64,000 nucleotides of DNA, taken from assembly GCA_964530115.1 (NCBI GenBank), contig CAZGYD010000143.1, forward strand, positions 1-64,000, read 5' to 3'. Source of the stretch: Fen-999 sp964530115. Lineage in GTDB: Bacteria > Pseudomonadota > Gammaproteobacteria > Burkholderiales > Rhodocyclaceae. Both the position numbers and the translations under genes were made by a program. The notes under the pieces were generated by a model. It ran no database searches. It was not told the DNA's origin and saw only the letters and a program-made list of their open reading frames with translations. Below are positions 51,524-59,178 of this stretch, one piece after another. Numbering within the stretch: position 1 is the first letter of the stretch; each line of letters opens with the position of its first letter.

Positions 51524-51537
51524 TTGACCTGGATCAG
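51524..51537 (-). promoter_or_regulatory. FNR/DNR-like site upstream of the DUF2249 gene
   Basis: TTGACCTGGATCAG, two deviations from TTGAT-N4-ATCAA, 60 bases before the DUF2249 start in the gap after the radical SAM gene. Supports anaerobic control of DUF2249 and the secreted protein. Confidence 0.45.
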
Positions 51538-51558
51538 GCCAGGACCGCCGCGAGCACG

Positions 51559-52731
51559 TCAGGGCATGATCTCGACGTATTCGTAGACCTCGTTGTCGGT
51601 GAGCCGCTTGCGGACGGGCACCGGCAGCCGCGCGTACCAGGCGTGCGGGTCGTGGCGGTCGATCTCGCGGCCCATGTAGCGCAGCAGCTCGCAGATCGGT
51701 TCGACGACGTTTTGCCGATAGCGCTCGTCCTTCTTCACGTAGCCGAGCCAGAGGTTCTTCATGCAGTTGCGGCGGCACCAGGCGAAGGCCTCGCAGCCCT
51801 CGCAGGGCATCTCTGCCGTGGGTTGCAGCGGGCTCTTCTTCAACCAGTTGCCCTGGATCTCGCCCATCTTCATTTGCTGCGCGTACATCATGTCCGGGCA
51901 GGGATAGATCTCGCCGCTGGGCATGACGTTGATGAGGTGCGTCGACACGCGGCACTGGGTGAGCCCCGCATAGAGCTCGGTGCCGCGGTTGGGAAGGAGC
52001 TTGTTGCGGACGATGCCCATGATCGGGATGAACGGGTAGAGCGTGTCGGTCCGCGAGAAGAACTTGTCGATGAGCTTCACGAGCACGGCCTTGCGCTTGG
52101 CGACCGAATCGCCGAAGTACATCTCGTCGGCGACGAACTGCCAGTAGACATAGTCGATCGCCTCGAAGGCCGTGGCCAGCTCGTCGAGCTCTTCGAAGGT
52201 GGTATCGGGGTTGCCCCAGGTGACGCGCGCGGTGATGGTGCCGCCGACCTTCTCGTGCACCTTGTGCAGGTTGTCGATCACCTGCCGCCAGATGCCGCGG
52301 CCGCGGTAGCCGTCGGTGATCGTCTCGCCGCCGTCGATCGAGACGAGGATGTTCGAGAGCTTGCCGAGCACCCAGTCCGGCAGATCGTCGAGCAGCGTGC
52401 CGTTGGTCTGGAGCTGGTAGCGGAATTCCGGGAAGCGCCGCATCACGTCTTCCATCATGCGCCGGTTCAGGGTCGGCTCGCCGCCGTAGAAGGTGACGTA
52501 GATCTCCTTGCCTTTGAGGTGGGTGTCGATGAAGCGGGCGAGCTGGTCGATGTCGTACTCGAGCTCGGTCTGCGAGCCGAGCACGTCACCGACGCCGAGC
52601 GAGCAGTAGGTGCATTTGAGGTTGCACTTGAGCGTGGTCAGCAGTTGCAGTTCGACGCGGCCGCCGACGATGGGGTCGGCATCGGCGACGGGCGTCACCG
52701 CGGGAACGAATTCGAGGGCATGCGCGTTCAT
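51559..52731 (-). CDS. Radical SAM protein with SPASM-like C-terminus
   Basis: A 390-residue enzyme. The [4Fe-4S]-SAM motif is CNLKCTYC (C36, C40, C43), followed by YGGEPTLNRR. The C-terminal third carries the cysteines of a SPASM domain for extra clusters: QCRVSTHLINVMPSGEIYPC and CEGCEAFAWCRRNC. SPASM enzymes modify peptides or proteins, often thioether or crosslink formation. The substrate is unknown. A 45-codon ORF lies 60 bp upstream on the same strand, and two NosL-like genes diverge. Confidence 0.85.
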   Translation of the reverse strand: MNAHALEFVPAVTPVADADPIVGGRVELQLLTTLKCNLKCTYCSLGVGDVLGSQTELEYDIDQLARFIDTHLKGKEIYVTFYGGEPTLNRRMMEDVMRRFPEFRYQLQTNGTLLDDLPDWVLGKLSNILVSIDGGETITDGYRGRGIWRQVIDNLHKVHEKVGGTITARVTWGNPDTTFEELDELATAFEAIDYVYWQFVADEMYFGDSVAKRKAVLVKLIDKFFSRTDTLYPFIPIMGIVRNKLLPNRGTELYAGLTQCRVSTHLINVMPSGEIYPCPDMMYAQQMKMGEIQGNWLKKSPLQPTAEMPCEGCEAFAWCRRNCMKNLWLGYVKKDERYRQNVVEPICELLRYMGREIDRHDPHAWYARLPVPVRKRLTDNEVYEYVEIMP

Positions 52732-52791
52732 GGGGCTTCCTTCCGGATGAAGATGACGAGCGCCGGACCGGGGGCGGCCGGCGAACCACGG

Positions 52792-52929
52792 TCAGAGCGG
52801 GAAGGAAACGCGGGGCGGGGCGGTCTTGGGCAGGGCCACGACGCCGAAGCGCAGCCAGCCGGTCGCGGCGTCGGGGTCGATGCCGGCGACGAGGTGGCGG
52901 AATCGTTGCGCAAGGCGGTCGGCGCTCAT
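52792..52929 (-). CDS. Small ORF upstream of the radical SAM gene
   Basis: 45 codons, starting MSADRLAQRFRHLVAGIDPD and ending PKTAPPRVSFPL. Unrecognised. TAGACT (minus strand, 52940-52945) is 10 bases before the ATG, so the message would be nearly leaderless. Being the only ORF between a promoter and a SPASM enzyme, it could be a substrate peptide, but there is no Cys and no evident leader/core boundary. Confidence 0.4.
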   Translation of the reverse strand: MSADRLAQRFRHLVAGIDPDAATGWLRFGVVALPKTAPPRVSFPL

Positions 52930-52990
52930 GGAGGCGCACAGTCTAGCCGTCCGGCCGGCGGGGTCAAGCGCGATGGTGCGCGGCTGCCAG

Positions 52991-53138
52991 CCGCTGGCGC
53001 ATTGCGACGGCTGACCAGCCCGCCACCCGGCGGGCGCAGGACGCCACGGAGTGGCGGTCCCGAGCAACGCGAGGGATGGGGCGAAGCCCCACAAGTGGCA
53101 GTCCCGGGCGCAGGACGGAATGGGGCTGCGCCCCACAG
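52991..53138 (+). repeat. Composite palindromic repeat, copy D
   Basis: A degenerate 24-bp copy (GGCGCATTGCGACGGCTGA) then CGCCAC-GGA-GTGGCG, CGAGGGATGGGGCGAAGCCCCAC, and a second TGGGGCTGCGCCCCA. It fills the gap up to the operator of the NosL-like genes. Confidence 0.65.
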
Positions 53139-53148
53139 TTCGCCGGCT

Positions 53149-53163
53149 GCGACAAGATGTCGC
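53149..53163 (+). promoter_or_regulatory. GCGACA-N3-TGTCGC operator at the NosL-like promoter
   Basis: GCGACA-AGA-TGTCGC inside a longer palindrome starting GCTGCGACA. It is 33.5 bp centre to centre from the -10 box TAAACT. Confidence 0.75.
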
Positions 53164-53186
53164 AGCCTTGGCAGGGTACGGCCGCC

Positions 53187-53192
53187 TAAACT
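53187..53192 (+). promoter_or_regulatory. -10 box of the NosL-like operon
   Basis: TAAACT; predicted start near 53199, then a 34-base leader containing AGCGGAGGAAAAC and AAAGGAG as SD. Confidence 0.55.
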
Positions 53193-53232
53193 TGGCAGCG
53201 GAGGAAAACTGGTTTCCGAAAGGAGTCGTGAC

Positions 53233-53862
53233 ATGAACCGCCGTGATGCCCTGAAACTTTCCCTGCTCGCCGGTGCCGGCCTCGCCGCCGGCACTGCCCG
53301 CGCCGCCCAGTGCGAGGGCGACGGTACGCCGATGCAGTTCATTCCGAAAAAGCCGGCCGATCCCAAGGCTTACGAAAACGACATCGAGAAGTATCCGAAG
53401 TGCCCCTACTGCGGCATGGACCGCAAGCAGTACCACCACTCGCGCATGCTGATCCAGTACAGCGACGATCTCGCCGACGGCGTCTGCTCGCTGCACTGCG
53501 CCGCGATTTCGCTTTCGCTCAACATCGACCGCGATCCCAAGACGATCTGGGTCGGCGACAACGCGGCGGCGGGTGACGTCAAGCCGCTCGTCGAGGTCGA
53601 CAAGGCGACCTTCCTCGTCGGCAGCAAGATCCCGGGCGTGATGACGGCGAACAGCAAGGTCGCCTACGGCAACACCGATGCGGCCAAGGCCGCTCAGGCG
53701 GCGCAGGGTGGCGAGCTGACCAACTTCGACGGCGCGCTGCTCGCGGCCTATACCGACATGTCGAAGGATGTCAGCCGTATCCGCAAGATGCGCGCCGAGC
53801 GGCGCAGGAAGATGATGGAGGCCCAGCAGGGCGCCGCCAAGCCGATGGAGCACAAGCACTGA
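53233..53862 (+). CDS. Tat-exported NosL-like copper protein
   Basis: A 209-residue protein with Tat signal MNRRDALKLSLLAGAGLAAG. The NosL motif is KCPYCGMDRK (C57, C60, M62), followed by a second Cys pair VCSLHC (C85, C89) and a basic Met/His tail ending PMEHKH. NosL is a copper chaperone for N2O reductase. This one lacks the usual lipobox and has a folded-export signal. Good SD AAAGGAG before 53233. Confidence 0.78.
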   Translation: MNRRDALKLSLLAGAGLAAGTARAAQCEGDGTPMQFIPKKPADPKAYENDIEKYPKCPYCGMDRKQYHHSRMLIQYSDDLADGVCSLHCAAISLSLNIDRDPKTIWVGDNAAAGDVKPLVEVDKATFLVGSKIPGVMTANSKVAYGNTDAAKAAQAAQGGELTNFDGALLAAYTDMSKDVSRIRKMRAERRRKMMEAQQGAAKPMEHKH

Positions 53863-54338
53863 TGCGCCGGCTCTTCGCGGCCCTTGCCCTTGCGCTCTGG
53901 GCCACGCTCGCCGTGGCCCAGATGCCGCCGAAGCCGGGGCCGAAGGATCTCTGCCCCGTCTGCGGCATGCTCGTCGCCAAATACCCGAACTGGGTGGCGA
54001 CGATCGTGTACAAGGACGGCCATGCGCACCATTTCGACGGTGCCAAGGACATGTTCAAGTTCTGGTTCGACCCGCCGAAGTATGCGGCCGGCCACAGCCG
54101 CGAGATGATGGCCTCGATCTGGGTCACCGACTTCTACAACCTGCAGCGAATCGACGCGAAGAAGGCCTGGTACGTCACCGGCTCGGACGTGCTCGGCCCG
54201 ATGGGCCACGAGTTCATCCCGCTCGCGAGCAAGGCCGACGCCGAAGAGTTCCTGAAGGAACACAAGGGCGTGAGAATCCTCACCTTCGATCAGGTCACGG
54301 CCGACATGCCGGCCAAGCTCGACGCCGGGAAATTCTGA
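53862..54338 (+). CDS. NosL-family periplasmic protein
   Basis: A 158-residue Sec-exported protein (MRRLFAALALALWATLAVAQ) with CPVCGM (C31, C34, M36) and the NosL pattern AHHFDGAKDMFKFWF, ending in the second-half ASKADAEEF. Start overlaps the upstream stop (TGATG). Two NosL-like proteins in tandem may form a copper relay, while no nosZ is in the window. Confidence 0.8.
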   Translation: MRRLFAALALALWATLAVAQMPPKPGPKDLCPVCGMLVAKYPNWVATIVYKDGHAHHFDGAKDMFKFWFDPPKYAAGHSREMMASIWVTDFYNLQRIDAKKAWYVTGSDVLGPMGHEFIPLASKADAEEFLKEHKGVRILTFDQVTADMPAKLDAGKF

Positions 54339-54437
54339 GTAAGGCGCCCGGCCGGACAGGCTCCGGCCGGTGCGCCGTGCCCCGCCTGCCGCGAACGCGT
54401 ATCATGCAGGCGACACGCACGCGGACAGGAGGCGGGG

Positions 54438-54719
54438 ATGGGCATCGAAGGGCTTTCCAAGGAACAACGCATCCTGCGCGTGCTGCGCAAGGTGCTCGGC
54501 AACATCGTCAAGGACACCACGCCCGCGCCCGGCATGCTGCATCCCCTGAGCGAGGCCACCCGCCGCGACATCAAGGAGCTCTTCGCGCTGATCGCCGAGC
54601 GCGAGCGCGAGCTGGCCGCCGAAGCGGGCATGACCCGGCGCGCACGGCCCCATTTCAGCGACGAGCCGCGGCCGACCAACGTCATCGCCTTCCACAAGCC
54701 GGAAAAGAAGCCGGACTGA
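54438..54719 (+). CDS. Conserved hypothetical protein
   Basis: A 93-residue soluble, helical and charged protein (LSKEQRILRVLRKVLGNIVKD). CAGGAGGCGGGG is a strong SD. Not recognised; it looks like a small protein found next to rpoH or core genes in this group. Confidence 0.6.
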   Translation: MGIEGLSKEQRILRVLRKVLGNIVKDTTPAPGMLHPLSEATRRDIKELFALIAERERELAAEAGMTRRARPHFSDEPRPTNVIAFHKPEKKPD

Positions 54720-54845
54720 GGCCGGGTGCGAGGGGCGCCGGCCCGGCGCCCCGCCCCGGGCCCGGCCTGGGAGCTACCACCGCCCGCCCGGAGCCGCATG
54801 ACATTTCCCGAAACAATTCCCTACCTTAGCCGTCGGGAACTTTGC

Positions 54846-54851
54846 TAGACT
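54846..54851 (+). promoter_or_regulatory. -10 box of rpoH
   Basis: TTTGCTAGACT, extended -10 type, overlapping the left edge of the CIRCE element. Confidence 0.5.
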
Positions 54852-54852
54852 G

Positions 54853-54879
54853 TTAGCACTCTCAATGCGCGAGTGCTAA
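54853..54879 (+). promoter_or_regulatory. CIRCE element (HrcA operator)
   Basis: TTAGCACTC, nine bases, GAGTGCTAA: a perfect 9-9-9 CIRCE just downstream of the rpoH -10 box. HrcA bound here would block rpoH until heat shock. Confidence 0.95.
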
Positions 54880-54905
54880 AATTTCGAGCAAGGAGGACGT
54901 GATCC

Positions 54906-55778
54906 ATGAGCCATGCCCTGACGTTGAGCCAGTTCCCCGTTCCGTCGGCCGTCGGCAGCCTGGAAGCCTACATCCAGGCGGCCAACCGCGTGCCGATGCT
55001 GAGCGAGGAAGAGGAGTTCGCCCTGGCGCGGCGCTTCCGCGAGGAAAACGACCTCGAAGCTGCGCGCCGGCTGGTGCTGTCGCACCTGCGCCTCGTCATC
55101 GCCGTCGCCCGCGGCTATCTCGGCTACGGCCTGCCGCATGCCGACCTGATCCAGGAAGGCAACATCGGCCTGATGAAGGCGGTCAAGCGCTTCGACCCGG
55201 ACCGCGGCGTGCGCCTGGTGTCGTTCGCCATGCACTGGATCAAGGCCGAGATCCATGAGTACATCCTGAGGAACTGGCGACTGGTCAAGATCGCCACGAC
55301 GAAGGCGCAGCGCAAGCTCTTCTTCAACCTGCGCAGTCTCAAGCAGAGTTTCGCCGCGCTCGGCCCCGCCGAGGTCAGGGAGGTCGCCCGGACGCTCGGC
55401 GTCAAGCCCGAGGAGGTCGTCGAGATGGAAACCCGCATGAGCGGCGGCGACGTCTCCCTCGAACCGACGACGGACGACGACGAGGACCACTACGCGCCGA
55501 TCGCCTATCTCGCAGCCGAAAGCAGCAGCGAGCCCTCGATGCAGATCGAACGCAAGGAGTACGACCGGCTCCAGGACGAGGGGCTGCGTACCGCGCTGGA
55601 AAAGCTCGACGAGCGCAGCCGCGCGATCATCCGCCGGCGCTGGCTGGTCGAGGAAGGCGAGGAGGCGGCGACGCTGCACGAGCTCGCCGCCGAATACGGC
55701 GTCTCGGCCGAGCGCATCCGCCAGATCGAGGCCAAGGCCATGCAGAAGATGCGCGGTACCCTGGCCGCGATGGCCTGA
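54906..55778 (+). CDS. rpoH: RNA polymerase sigma-32 factor
   Basis: A 290-residue heat-shock sigma factor. Region 2 contains HADLIQEGNIGLMKAVKRF (split HADLIQEGNIG, LMKAVKRFD) and the RpoH box QRKLFFNLRSLK is present (about 138-149). Region 4 helix-turn-helix is YGVSAERIRQIEAKAM. AGGAGG precedes the start. A terminator follows. Confidence 0.97.
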   Translation: MSHALTLSQFPVPSAVGSLEAYIQAANRVPMLSEEEEFALARRFREENDLEAARRLVLSHLRLVIAVARGYLGYGLPHADLIQEGNIGLMKAVKRFDPDRGVRLVSFAMHWIKAEIHEYILRNWRLVKIATTKAQRKLFFNLRSLKQSFAALGPAEVREVARTLGVKPEEVVEMETRMSGGDVSLEPTTDDDEDHYAPIAYLAAESSSEPSMQIERKEYDRLQDEGLRTALEKLDERSRAIIRRRWLVEEGEEAATLHELAAEYGVSAERIRQIEAKAMQKMRGTLAAMA

Positions 55779-55799
55779 CCAAAGCGGGCATCCATGGGG

Positions 55800-55825
55800 A
55801 ACGGGCGGCGCTGCCGCCCGTTTTT
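55800..55825. terminator. Bidirectional terminator between rpoH and mpl
   Basis: ACGGGCGGC-GCT-GCCGCCCGT followed by TTTTT on the plus strand and an AAAC context on the other side. Convergent genes end within 50 bases on both sides. Confidence 0.85.
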
Positions 55826-57180
55826 CATTGCGCCCTGCCGCCGAGGGCGTCGAGCAGCTTCTGGTGGATGCCGCCGAAGCCGCCGTTGCTCATGATCAGC
55901 ACGTGGTCGCCCTCGCGCGCCTCCGCGGCGATTGCGGCGACGAGCGTCGGCAGGTCGTCGAAGACGCTCGCCTTGCCGCCCAGCGGGGCCAGGGCTGCGC
56001 CGGCATCCCAGCCGAGACCGGCCGCGTAGCAGAAGACGCGGTCCGCACCGGCGAGGCTGCCGGGCAACTGCGCCTTCATGGTACCGAGCTTCATCGTGTT
56101 CGAGCGCGGCTCGAGCACGGCGACGATGCGTGCGTGGCCGACACAGCCCCTTAACCCTTCGATGGTCGCCGCGATCGCGGTCGGGTGGTGGGCGAAATCG
56201 TCATAGACCGTCACCCCGCGCACCGTACCGCGGATTTCCAGCCGGCGCTTGACGCCGCGAAAAGTCGCCAGCGCCGACAGCCCGGCTTCCAGCGGCACGC
56301 CCGCATGGCGGGCCGCGAGAAGCGCCGCGACGGCATTGGCGCGGTTGTGGGCGCCGGGAGAATCGAGTCGCACTTCTCCGGCTGGCGCATTACCGCGGCT
56401 GAGTTTGAAGACGCCGGCGCCATCGGGCTCGCCCGCGTGCCAGCCGTCGGCGACGTTGAAGCGCTCCACGGGCGTCCAGCAGCCGCGCGCGAGCACCCGC
56501 TCGATCGAGGCCTCCGCGCCGTTGGCGACGATCAGGCCGTTTCTCGGCAACGTCCGCACGAGATGATGGAATTGCGTCTCGATCGCCGCGAGATCTGGAA
56601 AGATGTCGGCATGATCGAACTCCAGATTATTGAGGATCGCCGTCCTCGGCCGGTAATGGACGAACTTGGAACGCTTGTCGCAAAAGGCCGTGTCGTACTC
56701 GTCGGCCTCGATGACGAAAAACGGCGATTCCGTCAGCCGGGCCGAGACACCGAAGCCTTGCGGCACGCCGCCGACGAGGAAGGAGGGCGACAGGCCCGCC
56801 TCCTCGAGGATCCAGGCGAGCATCGAGGTCGTCGTCGTCTTGCCGTGCGTGCCGGCGACCGCCAGCACCCATTTTCCGCGCAGGATGTGCTCCGCGAGCC
56901 ACTGCGGGCCGGATACGTAGGAAAGATTGCGGTCGAGGATCTCCTCGAGCAGCGGATTGCCGCGGGAGATCGCGTTGCCGACTACGAACAGGTCGGGCGC
57001 CAGCGCCACCTGCCCGGCATCGTAGCCTTCGATGAGCTCGATGCCCTGCGCCTCGAGCTGGGTGCTCATCGGCGGATAGACGTTGGCGTCGCAGCCCGTG
57101 ACCCGGTGACCGGCCGAACGCGCCAGGAGTGCGATACCGCCCATGAAGGTGCCGCAGATGCCGAGGATGTGGATGTGCAT
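55825..57180 (-). CDS. mpl: UDP-MurNAc:L-Ala-gamma-D-Glu-meso-DAP ligase
   Basis: A 451-residue cytosolic ligase that recycles the murein tripeptide. Start MHIHILGICGTFMGGIALLAR and ATP site VAGTHGKTTTTSM. KLSRGNAPA (about 259-267) is encoded by a 24-bp repeat in the central-to-C-terminal linker, otherwise the family length. It is a monocistronic gene diverging from the 57232 gene. Confidence 0.94.
   Translation of the reverse strand: MHIHILGICGTFMGGIALLARSAGHRVTGCDANVYPPMSTQLEAQGIELIEGYDAGQVALAPDLFVVGNAISRGNPLLEEILDRNLSYVSGPQWLAEHILRGKWVLAVAGTHGKTTTTSMLAWILEEAGLSPSFLVGGVPQGFGVSARLTESPFFVIEADEYDTAFCDKRSKFVHYRPRTAILNNLEFDHADIFPDLAAIETQFHHLVRTLPRNGLIVANGAEASIERVLARGCWTPVERFNVADGWHAGEPDGAGVFKLSRGNAPAGEVRLDSPGAHNRANAVAALLAARHAGVPLEAGLSALATFRGVKRRLEIRGTVRGVTVYDDFAHHPTAIAATIEGLRGCVGHARIVAVLEPRSNTMKLGTMKAQLPGSLAGADRVFCYAAGLGWDAGAALAPLGGKASVFDDLPTLVAAIAAEAREGDHVLIMSNGGFGGIHQKLLDALGGRAQ
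56384..56406 (-). repeat. 24-bp interspersed repeat, copy 14
   Basis: In mpl, sense orientation, reads FKLSRGNAPA. Confidence 0.85.
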
Positions 57181-57231
57181 GTCAGGATGCGCGTGCCATA
57201 ATGGCCCGGCATTCTATCCCGGGAGCCCGCC

Positions 57232-57825
57232 ATGCCCCGCCGCAAACCCGCGCCCCAAGGCCCCTCCCATCTGAGGCTCTCCATCGCCAGCACGGCCGCC
57301 CGGCTCATGGCGCAGGACGGCATCACCGACTATGGCCTGGCCAAGCGCAAGGCGGCGAAGATCCTCGGTGCCCCCGAAGGCGAGGCGCTGCCGAGCAACG
57401 AGGAGGTCGAGACCGAGCTGCGAGCTTACCAGGCCCTGTTCCAGGACGAGGAACACACCGAGCGCCTGCGCGCCCTGCGCGAGGCCGCGCTGGCGGCGAT
57501 GGATTTCCTCGCCGCTTTCCGACCCTATCTAACCGGATCCGTGCTCGACGGCACCGCGGGCCGCTACGCCGAGATCGAGCTCGACCTCTTTGCCGACAGC
57601 GCCAAAGATGTCGAGATCTTCCTGCTATCCCACGGCATCCCCTACGAACACGCTGACAACCGTCAGCAAGGCGCCGATGCGCCCGAAGCGCGGCTGAGGA
57701 TGGCCTGGGACGGCGCCGAGGCGCTGCTGTCGATCTATCCCCATCAGGCAGAACGGCGCCAGCGCAAGGACGACCGCGGTGGCCGGGCCCGCGCCGCAAC
57801 CGTGGCCGCGCTGCTCGGCGGATGA
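57232..57825 (+). CDS. Conserved hypothetical protein, nucleotidyltransferase-substrate-like
   Basis: A 197-residue cytosolic protein starting MPRRKPAPQGPSHLRLSIAS. Residues 30-50 (ITDYGLAKRKAAKILG) and YAEIELDLFADSAKDVEIFL are recognisable only as conserved in betaproteobacteria. A -10 box CATAAT is 37 bases before the ATG and GGGAG is a possible SD. Function unknown. Confidence 0.65.
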   Translation: MPRRKPAPQGPSHLRLSIASTAARLMAQDGITDYGLAKRKAAKILGAPEGEALPSNEEVETELRAYQALFQDEEHTERLRALREAALAAMDFLAAFRPYLTGSVLDGTAGRYAEIELDLFADSAKDVEIFLLSHGIPYEHADNRQQGADAPEARLRMAWDGAEALLSIYPHQAERRQRKDDRGGRARAATVAALLGG

Positions 57826-57902
57826 ACCGAAACCGGTCCCGGGGTGGGGCCGAGTGCCCTGCCTCTGGACAAATTGCGGCGATTTGAGGCAAACTTGCGC
57901 CC

Positions 57903-58406
57903 ATGTCGAACCGAACCGGCACCAAATCCAAAACAGCATCGTCGGGCACCGAGGGGGCGCGGCGCGCCCGCATCCTCGTTCTCCACGGACCGAACCTGAA
58001 TCTGCTCGGCCGGCGCGAGCCGGAAATCTACGGCCGCGCCACGCTCGCCGACATCCACGCCGCGATGGAGGCCCGGGCACGGGCACGCGGCGTCCAGATC
58101 GAAAGCTTCCAGAGCAATTCCGAGGGCGAACTGATCGACCGCATCCAGGCGGCGGCCAGCGAAGGCATCGAGTTCATCATCATCAATCCGGGCGCCTACA
58201 GTCACACCAGCATCGCCATCCCCGACGCGCTGCGGGCCGTGGCGATCCCCTACATCGAGGTGCACATCTCGAACATCCACGCCCGCGAGCCATTCCGGCA
58301 CCACTCGCATTTTTCCGCCAGCGCGATCGGCGTCATCTGCGGGCTCGGCCTCCAAGGCTACGAACTCGCCCTCGATGCCGCACTCGCGCGCATCGGCCAG
58401 TCCTGA
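57903..58406 (+). CDS. aroQ: 3-dehydroquinate dehydratase, type II
   Basis: A 167-residue shikimate-pathway enzyme. The catalytic segment HGPNLNLLGRREPEIYG (Y42 region) and FQSNSEGELI, NPGAYSHTSIA and HISNIHAREPFRHHS are all present. It has 20 extra N-terminal residues (TGTKSKTASSGTEGARR). TGGACA, 18 bp, CAAACT, seven bases, ATG suggests a leaderless start here. Confidence 0.95.
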   Translation: MSNRTGTKSKTASSGTEGARRARILVLHGPNLNLLGRREPEIYGRATLADIHAAMEARARARGVQIESFQSNSEGELIDRIQAAASEGIEFIIINPGAYSHTSIAIPDALRAVAIPYIEVHISNIHAREPFRHHSHFSASAIGVICGLGLQGYELALDAALARIGQS

Positions 58407-58457
58407 TCGAACAACCCGCGGCGGGAATCCACCCGCCCGACACGAAGGGAGCACAGC

Positions 58458-58919
58458 ATGGACCTGAGAAAGCTCAAGACCCTGATCGACCTCGTCCAGA
58501 ACTCGGGCATCTCCGAGCTTGAAATCAGCGAGGGCGAGGAAAAGATCCGCATCGCCAAGCACGTCGCCGCGGCGCCCTCGACCACGACCGTGATGATGGG
58601 CGCGCCGATGATGCCCGCGGCTCCCGCCGCCCCGACGGCCGCCGCCGCGCCGGCGCCTGCCGCGGAAAAGCCCGCCGAGCCCGAGGGCCACGTCGTCAAG
58701 GCGCCGATGGTCGGCACCTTCTACCGCGCCGGCAGCCCGGGCGCACCGGCCTTCGTCGAAGTGGGCCAGGCCGTCAAACAGGGCGACACCCTCTGCATCA
58801 TCGAGGCCATGAAACTGATGAACGAGATCGAAGCCGACGTCTCGGGCACGATCAAGGCCATCCTCGTCGAGAACGGCCAACCGGTCGAATTCGACCAACC
58901 GCTGTTCATCATCGGTTAA
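58458..58919 (+). CDS. accB: Biotin carboxyl carrier protein of acetyl-CoA carboxylase
   Basis: A 153-residue carrier for fatty acid synthesis. It has the biotinylation site EAMKLMNE near residue 117, an Ala/Pro linker (about 55-75) and the N-terminal MDLRKLKTLIDLVQNS. It is followed by a 250-bp repeated region before accC. Confidence 0.96.
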   Translation: MDLRKLKTLIDLVQNSGISELEISEGEEKIRIAKHVAAAPSTTTVMMGAPMMPAAPAAPTAAAAPAPAAEKPAEPEGHVVKAPMVGTFYRAGSPGAPAFVEVGQAVKQGDTLCIIEAMKLMNEIEADVSGTIKAILVENGQPVEFDQPLFIIG

Positions 58920-58928
58920 CCTGCCGCC

Positions 58929-59057
58929 ATGTTCGAGAAAATCCTGATCGCCAGCCGCGGCGACCAGCCGCCGCGAGGCGGCGCAGCGGCGAAGCCAAAT
59001 CGCCGGGCGGCCGCAGGCCGCAAGGGCGATTTTGCCGCGGAGATAGCGCATGTTTGA
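58929..59057 (+). CDS. Short ORF uORF1 from the accC 5' duplication
   Basis: 42 codons (MFEKILIASRGDQPPRGGAA start). It stops 8 bases into the next unit, overlapping its ATG (CATGTTTGA). Possibly translated and coupled to the next; no SD is visible before it. Confidence 0.35.
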   Translation: MFEKILIASRGDQPPRGGAAAKPNRRAAAGRKGDFAAEIAHV

Positions 59058-59170
59058 AAAGATCCTGATTGCGAACCGCGGCGACCAGCCGCCGCGAGGC
59101 GGCGCAGCGGCGAAGCCGAATCGCCTTGCGGCCGCTGGCTGCAAGGGCGATTTTGCCGCGGAGATAGCGC
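58929..59170 (+). repeat. Two 121-bp tandem copies of the accC 5' end with inserted element
   Basis: Units 58929-59049 and 59050-59170 each contain 31-32 bases of the accC start (MFEKILIA.. codons) joined to an 80-base GC-rich segment with GCCGCC-GCGA-GGCGGC and an AAATCGCC/GGCGATTT stem, ending GCCGCGGAGATAGCGC. The real accC ATG follows at 59171. The first unit differs from the others mostly at third codon positions. Confidence 0.9.
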
Positions 59171-59178
59171 ATGTTTGA
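59050..59178 (+). CDS. Short ORF uORF2 from the accC 5' duplication
   Basis: 42 codons, nearly the same peptide as uORF1. It ends in the first codons of accC (ATGTTTGA overlap). GGAGATAGCGC before its ATG is a good SD, so it may be translated and coupled to accC. Confidence 0.4.
   Translation: MFEKILIANRGDQPPRGGAAAKPNRLAAAGCKGDFAAEIAHV

Noticed and set aside
52792..53859. 355-codon minus-strand ORF over the NosL-like region
   Set aside because: Only its last 45 codons lie outside the plus-strand NosL-like gene; the rest is a shadow.
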